DNA from: Prauserella rugosa
GTDB taxonomy: Bacteria; Actinomycetota; Actinomycetes; Mycobacteriales; Pseudonocardiaceae
Direction of reading: 5' to 3'
DNA length: 64,000 nt
Assembly (NCBI RefSeq): GCF_000719975.1
Contig: NZ_JOIJ01000009.1
Coordinates: 124,001 to 188,000 of the forward strand
Shown: positions 1 to 9,191 of the stretch, piece by piece
How positions within the stretch are numbered: the stretch's first letter is position 1
How the letters are laid out: every line of letters starts with the position of its first letter
Program-made: the position numbers and the translations under genes
The notes under the pieces: generated by a model
What the model was told of the DNA's origin: nothing
Databases searched by the model: none
Seen by the model: the letters and a program-made list of their open reading frames with translations, nothing else

Positions 1-629
1 CACCACCGGGTCATGTCCAGTTCGTTGGAGGCGCCGTTGCCGGAGTCGGCCACCGCCAGGAGGCGCTGCATCGGCGTCGGCTCCTCGCCCGCCACGAGCG
101 GGACGCGCTGCCGCGCCCAGACCGTCGCCGGGCCCGGTTCGCGCACCGCACCGTCGACGGCGCGCCATTCCATCGCCGAGAGGTAGCCGTCGTGCCAGCT
201 CTCCGGCCACTGCACCGGCGGGCACTCGTCGGGCGATGTGAGCGGCCCGGCTTCGCCGGTGCGGACCGCTGCCGTGTCGGAGGTGGCGATCCGCCACGCC
301 GAGGCCGAGGCCACGACCCTCGCCTGCGCGCCCTCCCCGGACGTGAGCCGCGCGGTGACGAGCTCGACCGACCGTCCAGGGCGGGCCAGCTGCGACGTGA
401 GCGTCAGTGCGGTCAGCGGCGCGGGCCCGTGGATCTCGACGGTGACGCGGGCGAGCACCATGCCCCGGTCGGCGGGGACCTGTTCCAGACCACGGACGAG
501 CAGCGCCGACGGCGGGCCGAAGTGCTGCGCCTCCGGTGTCCACGGGCCCACGGTGTGCACGGTCGGGGTGAACACACCGCCGCCGTGGGGGAGGTAGAAG
601 GCGCCCGGGGATTCGGCTCCGTCGGTCAT
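1..629 (-). CDS. Acyl-CoA thioesterase family protein (3' part missing)
   Basis: The reading frame enters at the ATG at 629 and runs open past the window edge, so only about the first 209 residues are visible. The N-terminus (FYLPHGGGVFTPTVHTVGPW, then FGPPSALL) and the following hot-dog-like beta segments resemble actinobacterial TesB/4HBT-type thioesterases, which hydrolyse acyl-CoA esters in the cytoplasm. I chose 629 because GGAG lies about 9 nt upstream; another in-frame ATG at 650 has no ribosome site. The gene follows the RecB-like gene on the same strand with about 80 nt between them, so they may be co-transcribed. The family call rests on remembered sequence similarity and is moderately secure; the natural substrate is unknown. 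Confidence 0.7.
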   Translation of the reverse strand, partial: MTDGAESPGAFYLPHGGGVFTPTVHTVGPWTPEAQHFGPPSALLVRGLEQVPADRGMVLARVTVEIHGPAPLTALTLTSQLARPGRSVELVTARLTSGEGAQARVVASASAWRIATSDTAAVRTGEAGPLTSPDECPPVQWPESWHDGYLSAMEWRAVDGAVREPGPATVWARQRVPLVAGEEPTPMQRLLAVADSGNGASNELDMTRW

Positions 630-708
630 GGATGCGGCTCCGTTGCTCATCGGTTCGGCGTGGGGCGGGTGGCGGCCACGCGGTCCGCCCGCGGTCGTGG
701 CCGGTGCG

Positions 709-1710
709 TCAGTCCGCTCTGTCGAGTGCGGATTCCTCACCGGCGTCCGGCTCGGGCCAGCCGGGATACTCCGGAGGTGTGCCGCCGAACGAAGGGCATA
801 GCGCCTGATGTGCGCACCAGTCGCACAGCTTGCTCGGATTGGGGCGAAAGTCGCCCGTCTTGCCCGCCTTCAGGATCGCCGACCAGATCGCTTCGAGGGT
901 GCGTTCGAAGCGGGCCAGCTCGGCCTCGTCGGGGGTGTAGGCCAATGCCTGCCCGTCGCGCAGGTACATCAGCTTGAGCTGCCGCGGCACGACGCCGCGC
1001 GTGCGCCAGAGCACGACGGCGTAGAACTTCATCTGGAACATCGCCTTGGCCTCGCCGATCGCCCTCGGCGCGGCCCCGGTCTTGTAGTCCACGACGCGGA
1101 TCTCGCCGGTCGGTGCCACGTCGAGGCGGTCGACGTAGCCGCGGAGCAGGACTCCGGAACTGAGTTCGGTCTCGACGTGCAGTTCGCACGCCTCCGGTTC
1201 GAGCCGGTTGGGGTCCTCGAGTTCGAAGTAGGCGTCGAGGAGTTTCTGCGCGCCCTCGAGCCATCCGGCCGGGGTGGGTGCCGAGCCGGCCCCGCCGTTG
1301 GCGTCGCCGGCGCCGGATGCGGTCTCCTCGTCGTCGAACAGGGCCGTCCACTCGGGACTGTCGGCGGCCAGTTCCTCCCACGTCGGTGCCAGCAGCGCGC
1401 GGGCGCGTTCGGGGCTGCGTTCGCCGCGGGGCAGGGCGAACAGGCGCTCCAGTACCGAGTGCACGAGCGTGCCGCGGACCTGTGCCTGGGTCGGGGGTTC
1501 GGGAAGACGGTCGACGGCGCGGAACCGGTAGAGCAGCGGACATTGTTTGAAGTCGCCGGCGCGGGACGGCGACAGCGCGGGCCTCCTGCGCGGTCGCGCT
1601 GCGTCGCCGGCCGGATCGGTCGCGGCTGCGGTCGAAGTCGCGGCCGAAGTCGCGGTCGAAGTCGCGGTCGAAGTATTGGTCGGGGTCTCGATCGGCGTGC
1701 TGTCGGTCAT
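709..1710 (-). CDS. RecB-family PD-(D/E)XK exonuclease
   Basis: This 333-aa protein belongs to the stand-alone RecB/Cas4-like nucleases. After a low-complexity Thr/Ala N-terminus (about residues 1-40) comes SPSRAGDFKQCP, the GTLVHSVLE helix with its metal-binding His, and RVVDYKTG, which holds the catalytic Asp and Lys. The C-terminus has three more cysteines (LCDWC, then ALC) that with the early FKQC cysteine match the four-Cys iron-sulfur site of this family. It is expected to degrade or process DNA ends in the cytoplasm. The N-terminal low-complexity stretch is encoded by 12-bp tandem repeats. The biological substrate is not shown by context; the neighbours are a thioesterase and a divergent membrane protease. 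Confidence 0.85.
   Translation of the reverse strand: MTDSTPIETPTNTSTATSTATSAATSTAAATDPAGDAARPRRRPALSPSRAGDFKQCPLLYRFRAVDRLPEPPTQAQVRGTLVHSVLERLFALPRGERSPERARALLAPTWEELAADSPEWTALFDDEETASGAGDANGGAGSAPTPAGWLEGAQKLLDAYFELEDPNRLEPEACELHVETELSSGVLLRGYVDRLDVAPTGEIRVVDYKTGAAPRAIGEAKAMFQMKFYAVVLWRTRGVVPRQLKLMYLRDGQALAYTPDEAELARFERTLEAIWSAILKAGKTGDFRPNPSKLCDWCAHQALCPSFGGTPPEYPGWPEPDAGEESALDRAD
1631..1690. repeat. 12-bp in-frame tandem repeat, about five units
   Basis: Units of the form GTCGAAGTCGCG occur head to tail with slight variation. They encode the Thr/Ser/Ala-rich start of the RecB-like protein on the minus strand. Because the unit length is a multiple of three, copy-number change would not shift the frame. 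Confidence 0.8.
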
Positions 1711-1866
1711 GCGTGCCCTCGCCTCATGCCCGGAACCCTAACGAGGACCCCCGACGTTTCCGATCACACCGCCCCGGGGCGGCGAGGGAGTCCCGGAAGG
1801 GGGATGTCACCGGTCACGGTGTGGACACGGCGCACGTCGGTAACGGGGCTCGTACATGCCGCGTTC

Positions 1867-1872
1867 TACCCT
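1867..1872 (+). promoter_or_regulatory. -10 hexamer of a probable leaderless gene
   Basis: TACCCT lies 6 nt before the GTG start at 1879, the spacing expected when transcription begins at the start codon. No ribosome-binding site is present. The same layout recurs at several genes in this window. Confidence 0.45.
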
Positions 1873-1878
1873 CGCCTG

Positions 1879-3045
1879 GTGAACACGACGAGCAGGTCCC
1901 GGCGCGGGGCCGTCACCGAGGGCGGGCTGCTGCTGTTCCGCGTCGACGGTGTGCCGGTGCTGCTCTCGCCGTCGTGGTGGATCGGCTCGCTGCTGATCGT
2001 GGTGCTCTACAGCCCCCTCGTCGGCAGGCTGCTGCCCGGCGCGAGTGCAGGCGTGTCGTGGGCGTTGGCCACCGCGTTCGCCCTGTTGCTGGGCGTGTCG
2101 GTGTTGGCCCACGAGCTCGGGCACGTCGTGGTCGCACTGCGGCTCGGTATGCCCGTGCGCCGGTTGCGACTGTTCCTGCTCGGCGGTCTGTCCGAGGTGG
2201 CGCGGACGCCGACGAGGCCCCGGCACGAGGGACTCGTCGCGGCCGCGGGACCGATCGTGTCGGTGTTGCTGGCCGCCTTCTGCGGCCTGCTGCTCGTCGC
2301 GGTGCCGCCGGGCGGCCCGGTGTGGTTGCTGGTGGCCCAGTGCGCCGTGGCGAACCTCGCCGTCGGCGTGTTCAACCTCCTTCCCGGCCTGCCGCTCGAC
2401 GGCGGACGACTGTTGCGCGCGGGCGTGTGGGCGCTGAGCGGCACGCGGGCGACGGGCACGCGGGCGGCGGTGTTCGGTGGCGGTCTCGTCGCGCTGGCCC
2501 TCATCGTGTGGGCGCTGTGGGGCCTGGCCTCGGGCAGTGACGACCGCTGGCTGCGGTTGGGTGTGTGCGTGGTGACGGCCTGGTTCGTCGTGACGGGGGC
2601 GACGGGCGAGTTCGCGGCCGAACAACGGCGCAGTTGGCCCGCGGGCCTCGAACTGAGCGACCTCGTGCGGCCGGTGCTGCAGCTGCCCGCGGAGAGCCCC
2701 GTCGAATCGGCACTGTCGGCCTCGGCGGGCAGGGGAGTGGTGCTCGTGCGCGCCGACGGTGTCGCGGCGGGACTGCTGGACGAGACCTCCGCCGAGCACC
2801 TGGCCGCGGACTCACCGCGGTCGCCGGCGGAACTGGCCGCCGAACCCATCAGAGCCGAGACGGTGCTGCTGATGTCGGAATCCGGGGACGCCGTGATCGA
2901 ACGGGTCGCCGAGGTCGCCTCCTGGCAGTTCCTCGTGGTCGACGACGAGGGCAGACCCGCGGGCGTGCTGCACAGGGACGATCTCAGGGCCGCACTGTCC
3001 GGCCGCGGCGGTGCCCGCGAGTCCCGCGGGGCCCGCCCGGAGTGA
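1879..3045 (+). CDS. M50 site-2-type membrane metalloprotease
   Basis: This 388-aa integral membrane protein resembles intramembrane zinc proteases of the SpoIVFB/Rip3 group. HELGH at residues 78-82 supplies the catalytic Glu and two zinc ligands, and NLLPGLPLDGG, ending with Asp174, supplies the third. Several hydrophobic segments surround both motifs. The C-terminal 130 residues look like a degenerate pair of CBS domains, as in the CBS-bearing M50 subgroup. I chose the GTG at 1879 because a -10-like hexamer sits just upstream and the conserved region begins soon after; an ATG at 1804 would add 25 residues. It is followed by trmI, a pairing common in actinobacteria next to the proteasome locus. 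The substrate is unknown. Confidence 0.85.
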   Translation: MNTTSRSRRGAVTEGGLLLFRVDGVPVLLSPSWWIGSLLIVVLYSPLVGRLLPGASAGVSWALATAFALLLGVSVLAHELGHVVVALRLGMPVRRLRLFLLGGLSEVARTPTRPRHEGLVAAAGPIVSVLLAAFCGLLLVAVPPGGPVWLLVAQCAVANLAVGVFNLLPGLPLDGGRLLRAGVWALSGTRATGTRAAVFGGGLVALALIVWALWGLASGSDDRWLRLGVCVVTAWFVVTGATGEFAAEQRRSWPAGLELSDLVRPVLQLPAESPVESALSASAGRGVVLVRADGVAAGLLDETSAEHLAADSPRSPAELAAEPIRAETVLLMSESGDAVIERVAEVASWQFLVVDDEGRPAGVLHRDDLRAALSGRGGARESRGARPE

Positions 3046-3121
3046 GCCACCCACTGCACCGTCCTGCCCGGGTGTCTGGAACGATCGACCGCTGCCGAAA
3101 AGACGCCCGAGGGGGCAGTGA

Positions 3122-3955
<834 letters not shown>

Positions 3956-3985
3956 CCCCGCGCCCGCCATCGTGGCCGGTCACGG

Positions 3986-4024
3986 CGTGCGCGGCGGAGT
4001 TCCTGCGGGACCCCGCCGCGCACG
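3986..4024. terminator. Bidirectional hairpin terminator
   Basis: Perfect 12-bp arms (CGTGCGCGGCGG and CCGCCGCGCACG) enclose a 15-nt loop between the convergent trmI and the gene ending at 4067. There is no T-tract, which is usual in high-GC actinobacteria. Confidence 0.6.
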
Positions 4025-4066
4025 GCTGTCGGTGCGGCTGACCGGTGCGCCTGGTCGGTGCGGCCG

Positions 4067-4825
4067 TCAGGACCGCTTGTCGCCGTAGTAGCACCACGAA
4101 CCGCCCTCGTTCCTGAGGACGAAGTTGAACGTGGTGTTCTGGCCCTTGTTCTCGGCGGGAACCTGGGCGACGTCGCCGGTGATGTCCGCGTCACCGGTCA
4201 CCTCGACCTGCGTGCCCGCGGGGATGTCCGGGGCCTTCTGGCCGGTGCTCGGGCAGATCAGGCGCTGGATGGCGGCCTTGTCCCCGGCGTTGTAGGCGTC
4301 CGCGGCCGCTTCGGCGGTCTCCTCGGGCGTGCTCTTGCCGTCGGGCGCGGCGCCACCGGCGGGTGCGGACTCACTCGTCGGCTCCGAGGCAGCCGAGCTC
4401 TCCTCCGTGGTGGGCGCCTGCTCCGACGACGGTGCGCTCTGCTGGCTGGACTCGGCCGAGCCGCCCTGGTTCTCGCCCTCGGCCGACTCCTCGTCGTCGA
4501 GCAGGAAACCGGGCGCCACCCACGCGAGGATGGCGAAGACGCCGGCCGCCACCACGACGATGCCCGCCACGATGCCGATGATCAGGCCCGTCTTCTTCTT
4601 GGGCGGCTCGCCGCCGGGGCCGCCCGGGTACATGCCGTACTGCTGGCCGTACTGGCCGGGCTGCCCGTACGGCTGCTGACCGTAGGGTTGGCCGTACTGC
4701 TGTTGCTGGCCGTACGGGTCCGGCTGTCCGTACTGGCCTGGCTGCTGGCCACCGTAAGGCTGCTGCCCGTACTGGCCGTAGGGGTCCGGCTGCCCCGGAC
4801 CGGGAGGCTGCGGCGGGTAGGTCAT
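4067..4825 (-). CDS. Tyr/Gly/Gln/Pro-rich single-pass membrane protein
   Basis: The 252-aa protein has a cytoplasmic N-terminus of about 75 residues built from YGQP/YGQQ repeats, a transmembrane helix at about residues 80-103 preceded by three lysines, an acidic Ser/Glu-rich linker, and a compact extracytoplasmic domain from about residue 168. That domain contains two cysteines (LICPST and SWCYYG) and resembles DUF4878/lumazine-binding-like domains. The start ATG at 4825 has GAAGGGG six bases upstream. The design (disordered N-terminus, one helix, small external domain) is common in actinobacterial envelope proteins of unknown role and recurs at 34938-35687. Function is not known. Confidence 0.7.
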   Translation of the reverse strand: MTYPPQPPGPGQPDPYGQYGQQPYGGQQPGQYGQPDPYGQQQQYGQPYGQQPYGQPGQYGQQYGMYPGGPGGEPPKKKTGLIIGIVAGIVVVAAGVFAILAWVAPGFLLDDEESAEGENQGGSAESSQQSAPSSEQAPTTEESSAASEPTSESAPAGGAAPDGKSTPEETAEAAADAYNAGDKAAIQRLICPSTGQKAPDIPAGTQVEVTGDADITGDVAQVPAENKGQNTTFNFVLRNEGGSWCYYGDKRS

Positions 4826-5049
4826 CGGATCCCCTTCGGTTCGGGCGCGCGGCCTGATGTGCCTGGTCGATCAGCGTGATCGTATCGAGGCCCACGCGCT
4901 CCGGCTCAGCCCATGCACCATCCGTCGGGGTACGGCGGCGGGTCGGCGCCCGCTTTGTCCACGGGTGTCCGTTCCGCGTGTCGTGACCCGCAGGTGGAGG
5001 CAGGGTTGCGCCCGGCGGGGAACACGACCTCGGCGGGGCAGGGTCGCCG

Positions 5050-5382
5050 CTACTGGTTGGAGAGCGGGTTGGAGAGCGGGTGGGAGAGCGGGTGGGAGAG
5101 CGGGGTGGCCGCGGATGCCACGGCCGCGGCGCTGTCCGCTCCGTCGTCGGTGACGAGGAAGAACGTGGTCAACGCGGCGGAGACGAGCAGCAGGAGCGCG
5201 ATCGCCGCCGTGATCAACAGCCGGGTCCGGGTCGACGACGGGTCGGTCGCGTCGTCGGCGGCCGCGTTGGTGGCCCCGTTGGTGGTGCTGTGGCCGGCGC
5301 TGGACGGTTCGGTGGCCTCGATCCCGGGGGCCGAGTGCGTGGGCGAGTGGCCTCCCGACGGCGGTCGAGCTGGCTTCGTCAT
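5050..5382 (-). CDS. Small single-pass membrane protein with C-terminal repeat
   Basis: This 110-aa hypothetical protein has a Pro/Thr/Ser-rich hydrophilic N-terminus, one clear transmembrane helix (about residues 55-77) and a short outside tail ending in four LSHP/LSNP units. The repeats come from a 12-bp tandem array. The ATG at 5382 has GGGAG a few bases upstream. I do not recognise a family; the gene could be lineage-specific. It lies about 220 nt upstream of the Tyr/Gly-rich membrane protein on the same strand. Confidence 0.5.
   Translation of the reverse strand: MTKPARPPSGGHSPTHSAPGIEATEPSSAGHSTTNGATNAAADDATDPSSTRTRLLITAAIALLLLVSAALTTFFLVTDDGADSAAAVASAATPLSHPLSHPLSNPLSNQ
5055..5102. 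repeat. 12-bp tandem repeat, four units
   Basis: Two copies of GGTTGGAGAGCG are followed by two copies of GGTGGGAGAGCG, in frame with the minus-strand gene and encoding its Leu-Ser-(His/Asn)-Pro tail. The ordered two-plus-two variants suggest recent slippage duplication. Confidence 0.85.
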
Positions 5383-5835
5383 GACTCCCTACCTGGTGAC
5401 ATGCGGTGCTGAGGACCGGTTTCCACGGGTGGTTCGCCGGGGCGTTGCCTGGCATCGGTGCCGGGAGCGCCGCTGCGGCCGGTTGCCGACACGCCGTCGG
5501 CGGGGCTCACCGTATCGTGTCGCGTGCGCCCGAGTTGTCCGGTCCATGGTGTGGGACGGGTGGACCGATCACGTCGCCCGCGGCGCCCTCCGCGCGGCAG
5601 GTGGCCGCATGGCGATCACGCAGGAGATGGCGTGACTGCGGAGGGGACACAGCCCGTCACCGTTGCGGCCGTTCGGTGGAAATCGCGTCGTGGTGGGGAG
5701 TTCTGAATCCCTGGGCGGAGCTGTGGGTAGCCCCTCGGGTCCGCGCGACGCACCGATCCTGTAACACGGCAAAGCCTTTTCATGTCGGTGATCGCCGGTA
5801 CCGTGGAAGCAAATGCATTCCGAGGAGGTGCCGAA
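5383..5835. other. Gene-free stretch upstream of arc
   Basis: I find no convincing gene in this 450-base gap between divergent genes. It holds the likely arc promoter: TTTTCA at 5777-5782, a 16-bp spacer and TACCGT at 5799-5804. An AGGAGGTG ribosome site at 5823-5830 precedes the arc start. The open frames here lack ribosome sites and recognisable protein character. Confidence 0.5.
5777..5804 (+). promoter_or_regulatory. Candidate arc promoter
   Basis: A TTTTCA -35 element and a TACCGT -10 element are separated by 16 bp, about 30 bases before the arc start. This is a visual match only; no start site has been mapped. Confidence 0.35.
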
Positions 5836-7650
5836 ATGCAACACGACCTTCCCGGTGGTCGGCACGAGGAGGCCGACTCTTCAGAAGCGAATGGAGCGAC
5901 CGCCGCGGGGTCTCCCGCGGAAAACCGGACCGGCGACGAGACGAGCCAGATCCGGCAACTCGAGGAAGAAGTCGCGCTGCTTCGCAGGAAGCTCACCGAC
6001 TCGCCCCGGCAGAACCGGGTCCTCGAACAACGCTTGGCCGAAGCGACCGAGCGCGTGAACCAACTCACCGAGCGCAACGAGAAGCTCGTGGAGACCTTGC
6101 GCGAGGCGCGAAGCCAACTGCTGGCGCTCCGAGAGGAAGTCGACCGGCTCGCCCAGCCGCCGAGCGGGTACGGCGTCTTCGTCGAGGCCTACGAGGACAA
6201 CACGGTGGACGTGTACACGTCCGGCAGGAAGATGCGCGTCGCCGTGTCGCCCTCTGTGGAGGTCGAATCGTTGCAACGCGGCCAGACCCTGCGGCTCAAC
6301 GAGGCGCTCACGGTCGTCGAGAGCGGCGGCTTCGAGCGCACCGGTGAGGTGTGCACGTTGCGCGAGGTGCTTCCACCCGAGACCGACGGTGGCAGCTTCC
6401 GCGGACTGATCGTCGGGCACGCCGACGAGGAACGTGTCGTGTGGCTCTCGGACCCGCTCGCGGGGGAGACGCTGAAGTCGGGCGACTCGATCCTGGTCGA
6501 CTCGAAGGCGGGCTACGCCTACGAGCGGGTGCCGAAGGCCGAGGTCGAGGACCTCGTGCTGGAGGAGGTGCCCGACGTCGCCTACGAGGACATTGGTGGT
6601 CTGTTCGGGCAGATCGAGCAGATCAGGGACGCGGTCGAGCTGCCGTTCCTGCACGCCGATCTGTACAAGGAGTACCAGCTGCAGCCGCCGAAGGGCGTGC
6701 TGTTGTACGGCCCTCCCGGCTGCGGTAAGACGCTCATCGCCAAGGCGGTGGCGAACTCGCTGGCGAGGAAGGTCTCCGGCGGTGCCGCGGAGGCGAAGTC
6801 GTACTTCCTGAACGTCAAGGGCCCCGAGCTGCTCAACAAGTTCGTGGGCGAGACCGAGCGGCACATTCGGATGATCTTCCAGCGGGCTCGGGAGAAGGCC
6901 TCCGAGGGCACGCCCGTGATCGTGTTCTTCGACGAGATGGAGTCGATCTTCCGGACCCGTGGCAGCGGCGTGTCGTCGGACGTGGAGACGACGATCGTGC
7001 CGCAGCTGCTCGCCGAGATCGACGGTGTCGAGGGGTTGGAGAACGTCATCGTGATCGGTGCCTCCAACCGGGAGGACATGATCGACCCGGCGATCCTGCG
7101 TCCGGGCAGGCTCGACGTGAAGATCAAGATCGAGCGGCCGGACGCCGAGGGTGCGAAGGACATCTTCTCCAAGTACCTGACGCCGGGCCTGCCGATCCAT
7201 GCGGACGACCTGCGGGAGTTCGGTGGTGACGAGAAGGCCACGCTCGACGCGATGATCCAGCACACGGTCGAGCGGATGTACGAGGAGTCCGACGAGAACC
7301 GGTTCCTGGAGGTCACCTACGCCAACGGGGACAAGGAGGTGCTCTACTTCCGGGACTTCAACTCGGGCGCGATGATCCAGAACATCGTGGACCGGGCGAA
7401 GAAGGCGGCGATCAAGTCGGTGCTCGAGACCGAGCAGTCCGGCCTGCGTGTCCAGCATCTGCTGGATGCGATCGTCGACGAGTTCGCGGAGAACGAGGAC
7501 CTGCCGAACACGACCAACCCGGACGACTGGGCGCGGATCTCCGGCAAGAAGGGCGAGCGGATCGTGTACATCCGCACGCTCGTCACCGGCAAGAACCAGG
7601 ATTCCGGTCGGGTCATCGACACGGCCACGAACACGGGCCAGTACCTGTAA
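5836..7650 (+). CDS. arc: Proteasome-associated AAA ATPase ARC/Mpa
   Basis: The 604-aa protein is the hexameric unfoldase that binds pupylated proteins and threads them into the 20S proteasome. An N-terminal coiled coil (about residues 35-95), which in relatives captures Pup, precedes the double OB-fold. The AAA module has Walker A GPPGCGKT near residue 292, Walker [11 protein letters not shown] near 361 and the arginine-finger region ILRPGRLD. The last residues, GQYL, give the HbYX-type tail that docks on the PrcA ring. I chose the ATG at 5836 because AGGAGGTG lies 6 nt upstream; it gives the usual family length. The gene is followed by a strong hairpin, so it is not one transcript with dop and pup. 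Confidence 0.97.
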   Translation: MQHDLPGGRHEEADSSEANGATAAGSPAENRTGDETSQIRQLEEEVALLRRKLTDSPRQNRVLEQRLAEATERVNQLTERNEKLVETLREARSQLLALREEVDRLAQPPSGYGVFVEAYEDNTVDVYTSGRKMRVAVSPSVEVESLQRGQTLRLNEALTVVESGGFERTGEVCTLREVLPPETDGGSFRGLIVGHADEERVVWLSDPLAGETLKSGDSILVDSKAGYAYERVPKAEVEDLVLEEVPDVAYEDIGGLFGQIEQIRDAVELPFLHADLYKEYQLQPPKGVLLYGPPGCGKTLIAKAVANSLARKVSGGAAEAKSYFLNVKGPELLNKFVGETERHIRMIFQRAREKASEGTPVIVFFDEMESIFRTRGSGVSSDVETTIVPQLLAEIDGVEGLENVIVIGASNREDMIDPAILRPGRLDVKIKIERPDAEGAKDIFSKYLTPGLPIHADDLREFGGDEKATLDAMIQHTVERMYEESDENRFLEVTYANGDKEVLYFRDFNSGAMIQNIVDRAKKAAIKSVLETEQSGLRVQHLLDAIVDEFAENEDLPNTTNPDDWARISGKKGERIVYIRTLVTGKNQDSGRVIDTATNTGQYL

Positions 7651-7657
7651 CGCGATC

Positions 7658-7708
7658 GACACGCCGAGGGTCCGCTCCGCACCTGCCGGGGCGGGCCCTC
7701 GGCGTGTC
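7658..7708 (+). terminator. Hairpin terminator after arc
   Basis: Perfect 13-bp arms (GACACGCCGAGGG and CCCTCGGCGTGTC) begin 8 nt after the arc stop codon. The stem is long and stable, with no T-tract. Confidence 0.75.
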
Positions 7709-7720
7709 TGACACCCGAGT

Positions 7721-7738
7721 CGTATAACGACCTATACG
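7721..7738. promoter_or_regulatory. GTATA-N6-TATAC palindromic operator, copy 1
   Basis: CGTATAACGACCTATACG has 6-bp inverted arms and a 6-bp spacer. Its right arm, TATACG (7733-7738), is also placed as a -10 element 8 nt before the ATG at 7747, suggesting a leaderless gene whose promoter is covered by the bound regulator. TGACAC at 7709-7714 could be the -35. A second copy lies at the far end of the same gene. Confidence 0.6.
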
Positions 7739-7746
7739 CTCGGGCC

Positions 7747-8151
7747 ATGAGCGATACATCCGAGGAAGTAGGGGAGCAGTCGTCTCGGCCCGTCACCGCG
7801 CCGCCGGTGACCGCGGCGGCCATGCTGGCCTGGCTGGAGGAGGCCTCCGAGGCCGTGGCCGAGGGCCGGCTGGAGGCCGACGAGTTGATCGCACTGCTGG
7901 GGCAGCTGCGCGAGGCTGCGACGGCGTGCGCGAACGCCTCCGACTGGGCGTTGCTCGCCGCCCGTGAGGCGGGGGCGAGCCTGCGGCAGATTGCGCCGGT
8001 GTTCGGGAAGGGCTATGTCCGCGCGCCCGCGGCGCGTCTGGAGAAGCTGCATCGCGAGGTGCTGTCGGCGGACCAATTTCTCGAGCTCATGCGCAGGCGG
8101 ATGCGCGGTGATGTCGAGGGCGCCGACGACATCGCATCAGCAAATGTATAA
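7747..8151 (+). CDS. Small putative DNA-binding regulator framed by twin palindromes
   Basis: The 134-aa cytoplasmic protein has an N-terminal alpha-helical segment, then SDWALLAAREAGASLRQIAP near residues 64-83, which reads like the start of an actinobacterial helix-turn-helix of the type found in small replication-associated or antitoxin-like regulators. No catalytic motif is visible. Identical GTATA-N6-TATAC palindromes lie just before its start and across its stop codon, the second one leading into the aldo/keto reductase gene. This arrangement suggests that it binds both sites and controls itself and the reductase. That is inference from position; the helix-turn-helix reading is tentative and I recognise no named family. 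Confidence 0.6.
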   Translation: MSDTSEEVGEQSSRPVTAPPVTAAAMLAWLEEASEAVAEGRLEADELIALLGQLREAATACANASDWALLAAREAGASLRQIAPVFGKGYVRAPAARLEKLHREVLSADQFLELMRRRMRGDVEGADDIASANV

Positions 8152-8161
8152 CCCCCTATAC
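8146..8161. promoter_or_regulatory. GTATA-N6-TATAC palindromic operator, copy 2
   Basis: GTATAACCCCCTATAC has the same 5-bp arms and 6-bp spacing as the copy at 7721-7738. It overlaps the TAA stop codon of the 134-aa gene. TATACG at 8157-8162 lies 7 nt before an ATG at 8170, copying the promoter geometry of the first site. Confidence 0.6.
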
Positions 8162-8169
8162 GCCACGGC

Positions 8170-8214
8170 ATGAGGCGGCTCACGCGACGTGGCCGACTAC
8201 CGTGCGCGTCATGA
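8170..8214 (+). CDS. Possible 14-residue leader peptide
   Basis: ATG at 8170 opens a 14-codon frame, MRRLTRRGRLPCAS, whose TGA overlaps the reductase ATG at 8211 as ATGA. It starts 7 nt after TATACG, so a leaderless transcript from the palindrome promoter would begin at it and could couple translation into the reductase. Such short frames also occur by chance; confidence is low. Confidence 0.25.
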   Translation: MRRLTRRGRLPCAS

Positions 8215-9143
8215 ACGTCATCGCACGGACGGCGGTGGGTCTCGCCGCATTGGGTCGACCCGCCTACATCAACCTCGGCCGGGACGCCCTGCCCACCGAG
8301 CGCACGGTCGAGGCCATGCGCTCTGCCACGTTCGACGTGCTCGACGAGGCCTATGCCGCGGGCGTGCGACGGGTCGACGCGGCGCGGTCCTACGGCCGGG
8401 CCGAGGAGTTCCTCGCCGCGTGGCTGGCCGACCGAGGACACGAGGACGTCGTCGTGTCCAGCAAGTGGGGCTACGCGTACGTCGGGGGCTGGCGCATGGA
8501 CGCGTCCGTGCACGAGGTGAAGGAACACTCGCTGTCGCGGTTCCGCCAGCAGTGGGCCGAGACCAAGGCCACCGTGGGTGTGCCTGCGCTCTACCAGGTG
8601 CACTCGCTCACGGCCGACAGTCCGCTCTTCGACGACGTCGCGTTGCAGGAGGCGCTCGCCGAACTCGCCGACACGGGTGTCCGCGTCGGCTTCTCCACGT
8701 CCGGGCCCGCCCAGGCCGACACGATCCGCAAGGCGTTCGACCTGACCGTCGACGGGGCGCCCGTGTTCACGGCCGTGCAGTCGACGTGGAACGTGCTGGA
8801 GTCGTCCGCGGGGCTCGCTCTGGCCGAGGCCCACGAGGCCGGTGCGCTGGTGCAGCTGAAGGAGACGCTCGCCAACGGCAGGCTGGTCGTGGAGCCGCCG
8901 CGGGAGGTGGCCGACATCGCGCGGGCGCACGGCGTGGCGGCCGACGCGGTGGCGCTGGCCGCGGCGTACGCCGAGTCGTGGGCGGACGTGGTTCTCCTCG
9001 GCCCCTCGGGCACCTGCCAGCTGGCGGCCAACCTCGCCGCCACCGAGGTCCGGCTCAGCGACGATGAGCTGGAAACACTCGCCGAGCTGCGGGAGAACCC
9101 GCGCGATTACTGGGCCCGGCGGTCGCAGCTCGTGTGGGGTTGA
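8211..9143 (+). CDS. Aldo/keto reductase family protein
   Basis: The 310-aa product has the (beta/alpha)8 pattern of NAD(P)H-dependent aldo/keto reductases: the RRVDAARSYGRAEEFL segment with catalytic-type Asp and Tyr, VVVSSKWGY with the Lys, and LYQVHSL with the His. The C-terminal cofactor-binding part has VVLLGPSGTCQLAANL. It should reduce or oxidise a carbonyl/alcohol substrate in the cytoplasm; the substrate is unknown. TACCGT at 8198-8203 is 7 nt before the ATG at 8211, so this start is likely leaderless; a GTG at 8202 is an alternative. It follows the small palindrome-framed gene and may share its control. Confidence 0.85.
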   Translation: MNVIARTAVGLAALGRPAYINLGRDALPTERTVEAMRSATFDVLDEAYAAGVRRVDAARSYGRAEEFLAAWLADRGHEDVVVSSKWGYAYVGGWRMDASVHEVKEHSLSRFRQQWAETKATVGVPALYQVHSLTADSPLFDDVALQEALAELADTGVRVGFSTSGPAQADTIRKAFDLTVDGAPVFTAVQSTWNVLESSAGLALAEAHEAGALVQLKETLANGRLVVEPPREVADIARAHGVAADAVALAAAYAESWADVVLLGPSGTCQLAANLAATEVRLSDDELETLAELRENPRDYWARRSQLVWG

Positions 9144-9191
9144 CTACTGTCGCGTGCACCTCGCGAGCCTGCCGGAGAGGACGAGAAACAG

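Noticed and set aside
5055..5102. Short tandem repeat as a CRISPR array
   Set aside because: Units of 12 bp lie directly head to tail with no spacers and keep a coding frame.
5881..7662. Antisense open frame of almost 600 codons opposite arc
   Set aside because: Shadow of the strongly conserved ARC gene with Arg/Leu/His/Asp-rich composition and no recognisable domain.
7721..8161. Palindrome-framed gene as an excisable or transposable element
   Set aside because: There is no recombinase, no target-site duplication and the palindromes coincide with promoter positions; an operator role is simpler.
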